Source of the DNA: Volvariella volvacea V23
Taxonomy: Eukaryota > Basidiomycota > Agaricomycetes > Agaricales > Pluteaceae
DNA: 64,000 nt
Direction: 5' to 3'
Assembly (NCBI GenBank): GCA_000349905.1
Contig: KB722771.1
Coordinates: 159,424 to 223,423 of the forward strand
How positions within the stretch are numbered: position 1 is the first letter of the stretch; each line of letters opens with the position of its first letter. The notes under the pieces were generated by a model. The model was not told where the DNA came from. It was given only the letters and a program-made list of their open reading frames with translations, and did no database searches. Below, one piece after another: positions 10,272 to 20,810 of this stretch. The translations under genes were made by a program, and so were the position numbers.

Positions 10272-11217
10272 GGCTGGTTGGTATGAGTAAACGAGGAAAG
10301 TGATGATCCAAGATGGTCGAAGAAGACTTACAGTGACGAGCTTGTTACGAGGGGTAGTGGTGTGGACCTTGATGGGGTCATCGACGAGGACATTAATGAA
10401 CGGGAAAAGCGTATACGTCTACAAGTGAGCGGTTTATATGCAAGTGGTTTGAATTTGAGTGCAAGTTGACACTGGCATAATAAATGGTTCTGACGTATTG
10501 GCCTCCTATACAAGGATAGGCACTCTTGGTCAACCAGCTCGGAAAAGGGGGTTTGTCTATGCTTACCGTTGGTTGAGAACAAGTGTTGCGGGTAGCCGGC
10601 ACAAAAGCAGCATGCCTCTATATCGGTGCAGAAATAGTTTTGGTGTGCGCTGCAGTTCCCAGGCCTTCATCCATTCCTCTGAAGCAAGAGACGATTAGTC
10701 TGAATGGCGCTGGAATGTTGTGTTTGCGATACACAAACAACGACAGTCAAGCACACGATCTGGTATGTGAACTATAAAATCCCGAGGTTAGGTGAAGGGT
10801 GTATATGCTGCGATTCACGAATATGTTTTGGGTTTTGGGCTCCGATAGGGTCGCAAGTCTCAGTGTGTCTCCCTCTCTTTTGCTTATCACTGTCAGACCA
10901 TCCTCATACGCTATGCTCTCCAGATCTTTCCAGTTTCGTTTCCTTCACCGTACCACTGGCGAGAAGCCACAGCATCGATGGATACCATTCAGCTCTTTAA
11001 AAATGACGTTTGGAGTGCTTGCATCATGCTCACCAGGCCCATCCGTACGCGTTACGATATGGAAGAGAGTGCCTTTAGTCGCGTATGCGGGCTGTCAAAC
11101 TCAGAGGTTAGAGATGAAGGTGTACGCGACGGCGATTCGTGAATCTGCTTTGAGTGGGGCTGGGTTCCGAAGGAGTCGCTGGGTCTCAGTATGTTTCCCG
11201 CTCTATTAGTTATCATC
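10272..11217. other. intergenic with diverged internal duplication
   Basis: No gene seen. Stretches at about 10793-10935 and 11104-11260 resemble each other. Both run from GGTTAG, through a GCGATTC(A/G)(C/T)GAAT block and TCTCAGT(G/A)TGT, to TTATCA(C/T) and CTCTAGATC or CTCCAGATC. They look like an old tandem duplication just upstream of the clearer repeat at 11218. Confidence 0.4.
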
Positions 11218-11332
11218 AGGATATTATAATACGTCGCACTCTCTAGATCTCATTCTGGCACGTCGTTCTAGTCGTACTACCTCTCTCCCAGCATCAATAG
11301 TTACGAAAGTGGTGTCAAGTATCCTGCATCCG
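11218..11332. repeat. tandem repeat unit 1 (left part, interrupted by retroelement)
   Basis: Starts AGGATATTATAATACGTCGC and ends at the retroelement's left target duplication. It is about 90% identical to the start of unit 2 at 12703. The rest of unit 1 resumes after the element at 12683-12702. Confidence 0.8.
11317..11332. repeat. target-site duplication, left
   Basis: AAGTATCCTGCATCCG, identical to 12667-12682 immediately after the poly-A tract. This is the expected signature of target-primed reverse transcription. Confidence 0.85.
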
Positions 11333-12666
11333 TCGGTCCGGTGGAGACATCTCCCGCGACCTTAACCACATCACTAATGCCCCAGTAGTCATATTCTCGG
11401 ATGGGAGTGAACGCAACGAAGCCACCTATGCATCCGGAGCTGCGTTCAACGTACATGCACAGGGCAAACACATATGCTTGGGACGAGAATTCGTTGGACA
11501 ATGCACCAATTACGAGGCGGAACTCCTAGGAATGGGCATGGGCGTCCTAAACACCTTAGCCAACCTCCCCCTCCTACGCTTATGGGGCAGTGACACTGTC
11601 TTTGCAGACATCAGACACCCAGACCATATCCTCATCGCAGCAGACAACGAGGCAGCAATGAAATGCCTCCTCGACCCGAGCACGCATGCAGGACAATACG
11701 CCTCAATCCCAGTCATCAGAGCAGTTAACAGATGGACGAGACAAGACGACCGTCGCACCATCACATTCATCCATTGTCCCGCCCATAAAGGCATCCCCCT
11801 CAATGAAATGTGCGATAAAGACGCCAAAGCGGCCGCCCTTATAAAACCTCACTCCCCGCGACCGACACGCTCCATCGCATGGGAAAGGGCGCACATCGAC
11901 AGAGAAGCACCGGTTAGATAAGAATCCCTCCCAAGCCAACACTGGGGGACGAACAGCGTCATCCTACAGGATCAATTTTATTGGAAGAACAAAGGTGGAT
12001 CTCACCTCAAACACTATGGCGACGACGTCAAGTTGTACGCCAGATTCGCTAGATCCCTCTCGAATCACGCCCCAATCGGTGCGTACCGACAACGATTCTT
12101 CCCTGAAGAACCACGCCACTGCCCGAAATGCGGTTCTTATCAGGACCGCTACCATGTCGTATTCGAGTGCCCCGCAGTAGTCCCTACTCCTGCCCTCACA
12201 CCGACTCCTAGACGAATGAAAGGCGTCGCGACCATTGAAGATCGTACTGCCAAATTCGACAAACACATAAGAACGAGTCCGCTGAAAACAGGCAAACACA
12301 AGACTCCGTCCATTATCAGAAGCTACTTCGAATGGCTCAAGATCAACCCCCTAGCATTCACGTTTGAGGGAGCCCCCCCCAGTCTCCCCTGGTAGGTTAT
12401 TTCCTTTTCTCCAAATGTGACAATTAAATACAACAATTACGAACGATATGAGTTACGACCCGTCCCAACTATGTACGCTACGTAGTGTCTCAGTTTCTTC
12501 CTGGTTCCGGTCTTTGGCCTCCTTTAGTCCCGTCTCATTCCGTTTGCGTCTCGCCCACCGTATACAACGTTTCCTAGTCTGCATACTTGTCGATAGGGTT
12601 CCCATTTGTATTCCCTTCGGGGGGGCCCGTACTTAGCTACAGCCTTTAATAGATTTAAAAAAAAAA
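11333..12666 (+). mobile_element. 5'-truncated LINE-type retrotransposon
   Basis: An approximately 1.33 kb non-LTR element. It retains only the 3' end of the pol frame (RNase H, then a CCHC-like knuckle), a 3' UTR of about 250 nt and a 3' poly-A run (12655-12668), and is bounded by 16-bp direct repeats. There is no reverse transcriptase, endonuclease or ORF1, so it is 5'-truncated and dead. RNase H after the RT is typical of fungal Tad1/I-like LINEs; the clade is an inference. It inserted inside the left unit of a tandem repeat. Confidence 0.85.
11334..12395 (+). pseudogene. retrotransposon RNase H and zinc-knuckle fragment
   Basis: One frame is open from the element's left end except for a TAA at 11919-11921. 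The first part is an RNase H1 fold: catalytic Asp in IFSDGS, Glu in TNYEAE, Asp in AADNEAA, then CPAHKG and DKDAKAAA. After the stop the same frame continues with a C-terminal knuckle, CPKC-x7-H-x4-C (HCPKCGSYQDRYHVVFECP), usual in LINE pol C-termini, and ends at 12393-12395. The interrupting codon and the missing RT show it is non-functional. Confidence 0.85.
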
Positions 12667-12682
12667 AAGTATCCTGCATCCG
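12667..12682. repeat. target-site duplication, right
   Basis: AAGTATCCTGCATCCG directly following the poly-A tail. The first two A's are ambiguous with the tail. Confidence 0.85.
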
Positions 12683-12702
12683 ACGAAAGGAGAGGCCGAA
12701 AC
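12683..12702. repeat. tandem repeat unit 1 (right part)
   Basis: ACGAAAGGAGAGGCCGAAAC completes unit 1 after the retroelement. It corresponds to the end of unit 2 (ACAAAAGGAGAGACAAAAA). Confidence 0.7.
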
Positions 12703-12837
12703 AGGATATTATTACAATACGTCGCACTCTCTAGATCTCATTCTGGAACGCCGTTCTAGTCGTACTACCTCTCTCCCAGCCTCAATAGTTACGAAAGTGG
12801 TGTTAGGTGTCCTGCATCCGACAAAAGGAGAGACAAA
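12703..12837. repeat. tandem repeat unit 2
   Basis: About 135 nt beginning AGGATATTATTACAATACG and including GTCCTGCATCCGACAAAAGG. It matches 11218-11332 plus 12683-12702. It gives the uninterrupted form of the LINE's target site. Confidence 0.8.
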
Positions 12838-14102
12838 AATGTCCGCGGTTAGATTTATAGCACGGATGCGAATCAAGGATCCGTTCTGGGTTGCAAACAG
12901 AGACCCAAATCTCAAGTCGTCGTCCACGCGGATGGTCATCTCTAAGTGGGACGTTGGACCGTCATGCCGTTCATATGCACCCTTTGGCACGCTGTGGCAG
13001 CACATCCCAGATCGCTTATTCGGGACACGTAAAACAGGACTACGGCGTACGACGACGCGTCGGGCTTGACACTTGATTTGATGCCCTGCATTTCGTGGAG
13101 GACAAAGATAGATTGACTCTGGAGAGAACTTGGAATTCTGGGGAGAATAAGGGATTCAATCTGGTGCGAGGAGAGAAGATCGTGGCGTAATTCGGTGATG
13201 TGTTAGGCATCGCGATTGGCGCTGAATGTTGGCTTGTTCGGATGAGAGTCTTGTCGGCGACTGGCCGATAAGGTCTGCAGCGGGATGCCTGCTGGTCAGT
13301 GGTCCTCGCCTATCCGGTGTGTAACCAGAACCTAGGCCTCCTCCTCGATGTATTGATTTGTAAGATTAAAGACGAGGCGTACTCCATCTACGCGTTGGTC
13401 GAACAGTGTATTCCTATTGGCCATAAGACACCTCGTACGGCTGATCCCACGTCCCAGCGTGTTACCGTGCCATAAGGCTGCGGCTATCCCAACGCTTATC
13501 ATCTTGGCTCACCTCAGCATAATGGACACTATCCATTGTCTTGCAGATGCTTGGTTACTCTTGCTATGGTGTACTTCTAACACACCAATTCGTCTAGAGG
13601 TTGGAAAAATGGGGCGCGTTGGAGGCAGGCGCCTTTATCCTCATGTCTATCACCGCCCTTGTCAATGGAAATCCAACTCGGCAACTGTATGTCAACGACC
13701 TTGACTCGTTCTTAGACAGCTTCATAATAACGTTGCAGTTCAAAAAGCGATATTCAATTTCTTGTGCAGTGGAGTAAATAGAGTACCTGTAAGTGATGCC
13801 AAACTCACACTTGAATGTGCTCCTAATCTTCTTCTCTTCAAACAGCATTCCAACATTACGCCATGAAATGCCTTGGAACAAAACAGACACCGCTGGCTTG
13901 AACCGCACAGCATGGAGCCCCAGAAAAGCATATTGATTATAGAGGCACTGCATGAATTACGTCCAGAACATCACTGCCATGATATCAACAAAGAGGCTGT
14001 CTTTTCCTCGTTGAAGGTCTGTCCACTCGCCATGTTATTTTTAGCAGCGTTCATCCAGTCGAATAATAGGAACGCTGTGACCTACCAGGAGCTTCAGATT
14101 TA
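12838..14102. other. no intact gene seen
   Basis: May hold decayed N-terminal exons of the membrane-protein pseudogene that follows, but I could not match any. A long minus-strand open frame at 13594-13953 is unsupported. Confidence 0.4.
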
Positions 14103-15096
14103 ATGGCCCACTGGGAGTGGGGAGAATGTTGCAGAGAGGGGATCGCGGAACGCAGCGTGTTAGAAAAGGAGGAGGATGGGGCGATATTCCCAACGATCTC
14201 TGAAGAGGAGACAATGAACAAGGCAAAAGGCGACTTCCTCGCAAAGGTCGTCGTCGTCATGCAGACATCCTGGTTTGTTGTTCAATGTGTCCCTCGTCAT
14301 GCATAGGGTCTTGTCATCACGGAGTTGGAGTTGGCCACTTTGGCATTCGCAATGTTGAATGTCATCACATATTTCCTCTGGTGGAGCAAGCCGTTGAACA
14401 CAGAGTACCCAATTTATTTGAAGAAGGACGAGAGTAGAACAAGTGGGCTGATGCGTATTGCAAGGGGTGGTCTCGGGATGTCGGACAGCTATTCTGGATT
14501 TTGGATAGGGTGGAGTGGGGACGGGAGAAGTAGAAGGACAATATTTGGCAGAGAATAAGGAATGATATGGGGCGAAATTCGCTCATCCCGGCTCTTTGGA
14601 AATGGTTGGTCAAGAAACCTTTTGTTGCGATTTTAAACCCTTGGATGAGATGATGGGCAGTCCACGAATCAAGAACCCTAGGTGCGTCGGCCCATATTAC
14701 AGCAGGAGTTTGCCCAAGCAGGAGTGACTTTTACTTATTTTATTTTCGCTCATGATTGGTGTCCTCTTCGGCAGGATCCATCTCTTTGGATGGAATTTCC
14801 ATTTTTCTACCCGTATTGAACGCGATTTGTGGAGGATGTCATCCATTATTGTCACTGTCGAGCCAGCTATCCTCGCCACGTCTTAAATTGTTTATTGGTT
14901 GGATAATGTATACCTTAACGTTGCTGTTATCAGATTTTTGAGGTTTCCTGTTAAAATTGTCGCAGTTTACCTTGGACCTATTTTGTACCTTTTCGTGCGC
15001 ATTACTTTACTCACCCTACCTCTTTTCGCTCTTCGCGATCTTCCCCCCTCTGCTTTCCAAAACGTCGAGTGGTCTGATTATATTCCACATATCTAG
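14103..15096 (+). pseudogene. decayed fungal multi-pass membrane protein gene
   Basis: Remains of a widespread, unnamed fungal membrane-protein family that I recognise by sequence pattern. Segments in order: FPTISEEETMNKAKGDFLAK with VVVMQTSWFVVQC; after a TAG at 14304-14306, GLVITELELATLAFAMLN and YFLWWSKPLN; later LWKWLVKKPFVAI; a segment broken by TGA at 14725-14727, then MIGVLFGRIHLFGWNFHF and ERDLWRMSSIIVTVEPAI; TAA at 14884-14886; and the C-terminus LYLFVRITLLTLPLFAL...SDYIPHI ending at 15094-15096. Hydrophobic segments fit at least five membrane helices. Three stops inside otherwise family-like sequence mark it as a pseudogene. It ends 26 nt before an assembly gap. Confidence 0.8.
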
Positions 15097-15122
15097 CGAT
15101 GCCCTCCCATCCCATCACAACC

Positions 15123-15222
15123 NNNNNNNNNNNNNNNNNNNNNNNNNNNNNNNNNNNNNNNNNNNNNNNNNNNNNNNNNNNNNNNNNNNNNNNNNNNNNN
15201 NNNNNNNNNNNNNNNNNNNNNN
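15123..15222. other. assembly gap (100 N)
   Basis: Exactly 100 ambiguous bases, the conventional placeholder for a scaffold gap of unknown size. Distances across it are unreliable. Confidence 0.95.
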
Positions 15223-15873
15223 TCGAATGTTGACTGGCGAGTCATACCTTTCCTCTGTATGTTTACAGGCTTAAGCTACTTTGCTTTCGCTGCAAGTTCC
15301 AGTGCTAGCGTAGTTATTTACTGTACATGATAACTGTCTTCCTAGTTGGTTGAAGGTGCCCAAAGTCAGATTTTCAAGGAGGAAGATAGAGGACAACGGA
15401 AGATGGGACGACGCACATGCACAGATTGCAAAAGACACCCAGAACTTGAAGCAGCCCGAGGAATCAGGAAGGAAATGCTCTAAAACTAAGATGGGACATG
15501 TCCTTCATTTTAGTCGTTGTTGGGTTGGTCTGGATGAGGCTGTGCAGTTGTGTGTAGTTACGCAGAAATGCTATTTTATTCAAGCCACGACACATGTGCT
15601 TGTTTTCCACAATACCGTGCTCTATACTGGTACACGGGCTTTTATTTCCTCAATAAGATTGCGACTCAGCAACGTTCTACCTCGTCTGCTTACGTGCAGC
15701 TCTATTTAACTCATCGATATGTTGGGTATTTCCATGTATGCCCTTGAATGTACCTGGATTTCGGCCCTACACAAATACAGAAATTCCGCATGCAGTTTAC
15801 AAGAATTGTTTTCCTTCGAATTTAAAATTATTTAGCTGCTCCTATCAAGTAAGACCTTCTAGTCCTCATCACC
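15223..15873. other. no gene seen
   Basis: The region after the gap. A plus-strand frame at 15350-15709 is open but has no supporting features. The 3' flank of the gene ending at 15874 lies here. Confidence 0.5.
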
Positions 15874-17374
15874 TCATGTACTCATCTCCGAATCGCTATC
15901 CACCTGCTCAGTGTCTGTGCCCTCCGATCCTTCCTCATCCACCTCTTCAATCGTTTTGAATTTCGCAATCCTTCTCACGGCGCTGGACAGAATATCAAAG
16001 CGTTCGCTGTATCCCACCTTTTCCTCCGACTCGTCGTCGGCATCCCAAACAAAACAGTGAGGTCGAATGTCGGAATGGTTGCCTCCAACGTGCATTGCGA
16101 AAGATTGGAATCTCGCGATAATAGCATCCATGATTTCGACAACAGGAAGGTGGCCCTCGACGATGACACCAGTCGATCCCTTTACTGTCGATCGCAGGTA
16201 AGTGCGCTGTATCAAACGATCCAAGTTTCCGCCACCATCTGTATGCCAGTACGTCAAGAAAATTGAACGAGGTCGTAATGGAAATGGGATCCCACATACC
16301 AAGAAGAGCTGCATGGACGGTCAAATGACCATCTGTCGAGTCAATAAGCTTTTGTGCAAGTTCAATCCACTTCGAATTTGCCGGGAAGATGCGAGTTTTT
16401 TCTTTGCGCACTTCTTTCTCATGAGACATTTCTCCTTGAGGTTTGGCTTCAACGGCAGTTTTGGAAACCACGAGTTTCACACTGTCGAATCGCTTGGATC
16501 CTAAATAGTACAGAAGCATCGCTGCAGTGCTTTCCGAGGCGCCTTCAGATATATCGATGTAGAGTTCTTGAAGACTTTGCGGAGCAGTGACCGGATGAAC
16601 GGGGTCTACGTCTCGTTGGATATCTAGGTGTTCGCCTGGGCCGATGATCATGCTCAAGCTCTGGAGCTGCTGGTAGTGGCCATTGAGAAGATAAGGGATT
16701 TGTGCACTTCCAGTGGATAGGAAAAATATATCTGGGTTGTCAATGAATCCTAGCCAGGACCTTCTGAGTCGGTCGTTGAAGAGGGTGGTTGGTAGTTCTG
16801 AGCAAGAACTCCCTTCGATACGGTATTCTGCTTCGTCACGTGCTGTAATGGACCTAATACACATAAGATTTCCCTGAAGGTTTAATGTGGTGGTGCTGAT
16901 AATGGCAGCCAGGAGGTCGGGATTGTCGTATATGCAGCCATTTTCCTCTATCCAAGCATCAGAATGCGAACCCAAGGTAGATACAATTGGTGGTATGTAT
17001 TGCCACTAGTACTCACCGTCAGGCAAAACGATCTCACGCCCAAGGCACGGACTAGAAACGTATTTTTCATGCAAGATGTCAACTTCCGATCTGCTGCACT
17101 TCTTAAAGGATGCATAACCAAGTCTTATGCCCCCATTGTACACGCAGTGGCACCGGATGTCGAGTACCGCACACTCTAATCCTTCGTCAGATGCCGATGC
17201 TAGGCCTTTTGTTCCGAGGATGCTATGGAATTCGGACATGGTGATCATATTTGAAATATCATTGCAACCTTGATACCACAATGTGAGTCGACATGGAAGC
17301 TCGTCGGGATCAGGTAGTCCTTCCCACTCCATCGAGGGACACATGCATTTGTCGCTGTTGGTTGGTAAATCCAT
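15874..17374 (-). CDS. unknown protein A, 456 aa, paralogue of the gene at 18703
   Basis: Function unknown. Exons (minus): 17374..17017, 16947..16300, 16238..15874, with introns of 69 and 61 nt and consistent phases; the sum is 457 codons. Exon 1 encodes a domain with a conserved AVLDIRCHCVYNGG core, matching DISCACIYKNGE in the paralogue. Exon 2 begins ENGCIYDNPDLLAAIIS and carries leucine-rich stretches, including STGSAQIPYLLNGHYQQLQ (paralogue STGMAQVPYLLNGYYRQIQ). The C-terminal tail is strongly acidic (EEVDEEGSEGTDTEQVDSD). It resembles LRR-containing F-box relatives but has no F-box that I can see, and no signal peptide. The TATA box at 17471 is about 97 nt upstream. Confidence 0.75.
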
Positions 17375-17470
17375 GGGGAGTAGTTATGGGGAAGAGCAAG
17401 TTCGTAGGGAGAATTCAGAAGAAGGTAAAGAAGTCAAGTCGTGAGGAAGAGCCTTCGTTTTGGTGTGGCT

Positions 17471-17478
17471 TATATATA
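17471..17478 (-). promoter_or_regulatory. TATA box of unknown gene A
   Basis: TATATATA, 97 nt before the ATG at 17374. Confidence 0.65.
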
Positions 17479-18702
17479 CCCACCGTTCATTGATACAGCC
17501 CTGGCGGGTCCAGTGTGGCACATTCATTTTACAAAAGAGGCGCTCATGCTTGCGGCATGACAATGGCAAATTCCCAGATTGGGGTGAAGTATGGGGCTTT
17601 ATTTCACATTCCGCAACAAAGATTTCATATCCCAAATCAATGGGTCAACGCATAGTCATGTAAGATGTGATAATAATAGATATCCTCGGTAGATAGCGGT
17701 TACGTGGAAATAATGGCGCAGTATGGCGCATTGGAACGCCTTGGTAACCTACAATTATGCACCGTTTGGATCTGAAATTGCGTGTATTATAGCTGTGGCT
17801 TGCTCATTGTGACCCTGAGGGGTTGTATTGCCAAGTTTTTGTGGACGCCTTCAGGCGTTAGAGGGAAGTGGCACGGCGCCAATGACACCAAACAGCACTT
17901 TTTGGCTAAGACCGATTCCGCCGAATTTCAGTTGCGGTGCAATCAAGTGGTGCACAAGTGCAGGTTGCATTGTATTGTATTGTTGCCGGTGTCTTTCTTT
18001 GATTCATGGCCAAACGACTTTCGAGGTGCTCAAAACTCAAGAATACATGTCCTAGCATCTCCTACCTCTTGCGATACAACATAATGCCTTTGAATGCACA
18101 TTCCCGTCAGATCAGCCTAATATCGGTTTCTTGCCCCTCTTTCAACTTAATGTGACGGGTCTCTCATGTATTTCAACGGAGCCTAAAGAATGAATCTTCA
18201 AAAGGACTTCCCCAGCTTCGAACCAATGCCGTTTTAAGAATGGCATGGACCGCAAATAAACTCATTAGTATGCTATTCTGTGAGCTCAAATGACAAAAAG
18301 GAAAAGCTTTAGAGCAAGAGCGGGTGGAATCGAACCATATCCAAGTCAAATGCAAGTCACAGAATTAAATACTGAGTTTGTTCATGTATTTTGGACAGAT
18401 GCCACTTGATATCCAAACAGCCTCAGTCCCTCTCTAAAGTCTGAGGCTCTATGTACGCCCTTTTAAGTCTGGGGAACCATAAAACGGCAGTGTAACATTT
18501 TTCAATCTTACACTGGCCACACATTCGCTGAATTTCTCATACTAAACTGTTTTACTATCTGGTGAGCGCTTATGAACATTTGATAAGCAATTCCGAAACT
18601 TATCCAATATAAAGTCAACTGTCCAGCATATATCGTGGATTAAGGAATATAATTCCACTTTCAGCAATGTGCGCATAGTCAGTTCATCTAGAACCATGGA
18701 GC
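17479..18702. other. intergenic, no gene seen
   Basis: Spacer between the two tandem paralogues. Short open frames only. Confidence 0.5.
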
Positions 18703-20079
18703 TTATGGCAAATCCGTCTGCAAAAACTCCATGCCCCACATATTTACTTTTTGCTCCAATTCTCGCATCTTTTCGTTGTAAGTCCACCCTTCTTCTGTTG
18801 TCAGAGATGAGTCGTCTGGAATCCAACGGAAAATAAAATCTCGGGAATTAAGATGGGGCTCCATCGACGGTGTGAATTCAATCTCCTGGATCAAATTTGA
18901 TAAGGAATCAAAACATTCTGACGTGAAGCATCCATCAAAAATAATGTGGTTCATCGTTGTTGAATTCTTGATGCACGCCACTAATTTTGACCTGATCTGA
19001 GAATCACAGTGAACTATTGTGTACCCACAAGGGTATGCAATCCATTGAAATGAGAACTTGAGTGCGTGTGGAATTGAAGCTCACTCACGTAGGGTTGCCA
19101 TATCAACTGTTAAACATCTTGCCTGGCTGAATATCCACGACAGAAAGGGGTGCCATGTTGATTGTAAGGATGTGTGGCTGTTTGGGAACAGACGCAAATG
19201 CATGAGGCCTATTGACGTTGGCATGATTTCTTTACAGAGGTCTGCGAAAACATGCGAAGCTCCTGGAGAGGTTTCAAAGCCGAAATTTTCTAAACCCTGC
19301 AGCCGCAACTCGTTTTCTGGAGTGAGCTGCAATTGGGACAGATAGGTGGTGAGGCTCTGCGTTTCATTGAAGCTTTCGTCACACTCTCGTGACAACATCC
19401 TCAGATCCAGCTTTTGAATTTGACGATAATAGCCGTTGAGGAGGTAAGGAACCTGAGCCATTCCTGTGGATAGAACCTCTATATTTGCGCCAGAAATAAT
19501 ATTAACCCATGACTTTATAATAGCCTCATTGAGGAGGTTGGACGGAAGGCATGGAGAGGCGTTACTTTGAGTGCTTTCACACCCCGTGGTAAAAGACACA
19601 GCCCGTAAGATGTTTTTAAATTGTGGTCTTGACATCGCGTCAAAGAGACGAGAAAGGGAATTGCGATCACTAAAAATGCAAGGAATTCTGCCTATGAATC
19701 AAAGTCAAGGCAGGCATGTATATTAGATAAAACGTCAATCGTATATTCAATTTAACACAAGATACGCACCTGTGGGCAAAAGGGTATCGTAATATGGGAA
19801 TTCGTCCACATAAGCATCAAATATGTCGCTTTGCCGGAGATTAAGAGAGTTTCTACCGGTCCACTCTCCATTTTTGTATATGCACGCACAGCTTATGTCC
19901 AGTGCTGCAGCAGTCCATCCTTCGTCGCTTGGCATTGTTTCCACCAAGCCCGGATAACCTGACATAGTGAACTGATTGATTCTATTCACGTTGTTTCCAT
20001 CGGTTCTCTCGTAATAGACAATGATCCTACAGGGTTTGTCGCCATTTGAAGGTTCAGAAGAAGTGTGAGAAGAGCTCAT
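18703..20079 (-). CDS. unknown protein B, 396 aa, paralogue of the gene at 15874
   Basis: Function unknown. Exons (minus): 20079..19770, 19691..19089, 18980..18703, with introns of 78, 108 and consistent phases (397 codons). The second acceptor was placed at 18982-18981 because it is the one that keeps frame. The layout copies gene A: an N-terminal domain ending LLPTG (A: VLPDG) at the same phase-1 intron, a middle leucine-rich exon with VPYLLNGYYRQIQKLDLR, and a shorter final exon lacking A's acidic tail but with its own basic/acidic end. It lies in tandem with A on the same strand, so local duplication is the simplest origin. The TATA box at 20161 is about 82 nt upstream. Confidence 0.72.
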
Positions 20080-20160
20080 TGAGGGAGTTGTTAAGTGTCG
20101 CGGCAGTGAGTGTTAACTCTGAGAAGGGGATGACGAGTAGATGTTCAGCCTACTGCTTCT

Positions 20161-20166
20161 TATATA
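20161..20166 (-). promoter_or_regulatory. TATA box of unknown gene B
   Basis: TATATA within CAATTATATAAGAAG on the minus strand, 82 nt before the ATG. Confidence 0.65.
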
Positions 20167-20810
20167 ATTGACTGGTGGCAATTGTACTGAAAAGCGCAAT
20201 AAATTGAGGACCATGAGGCACCGAAGAATAATAATAATGTTGTGGCACTGGAATAACTGCATGTCCACCCAGGCGGACACTCGATTACAGCTTATTGTCC
20301 TTTTTGTGCAAATGCATTGATTGAATACCATGAGAATTGCTTGTGAGAGGCGTGCCGTAGCGGCGGGATGCCGGCGGAATAACTGCAACAGCGGCTCATA
20401 CGCTTAACAAGGCAAGAAAGCATTGTTGACTATATAGTAAAACGGCAATCGTTTCGTATGTGTTCCAATAGCCAAGTCCGTCCGCACCTCTAGGATACAA
20501 TACAGCTGTACAACTAGTACCCGTCTCTACTTTTTAACGTCGTTCAGGTTGATCTTCGAGCTTCAAAGCGCTTGCCAAAATCACAAAGACAGCGCATTTT
20601 GGGAATGGGCCTGGGCCTCAAACACGGAAACAATTTCTCGTTATTATAATTGTAGTCAGCTATATACATTATCCACTACTGGTATAGCCATGTTGATGCG
20701 GTCTACATTAATCTGTTACTCCGCGGGTATCACAATCGGTAGTAAGAACATACACTAGCGTACCTAATTATAGATATGTCCATATAAATTAGAGTGAACG
20801 GTATAAGGTC
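20167..20810. other. intergenic, no gene seen
   Basis: AT-rich spacer between gene B and the 3' end of the amine oxidase. No coding signal. Confidence 0.55.

Noticed and set aside
13594..13953. 119-codon minus-strand open frame
   Set aside because: No motifs, no splice continuity and no resemblance to known families.
15350..15709. 119-codon plus-strand open frame after the gap
   Set aside because: Low-complexity composition and no supporting signal; probably chance.
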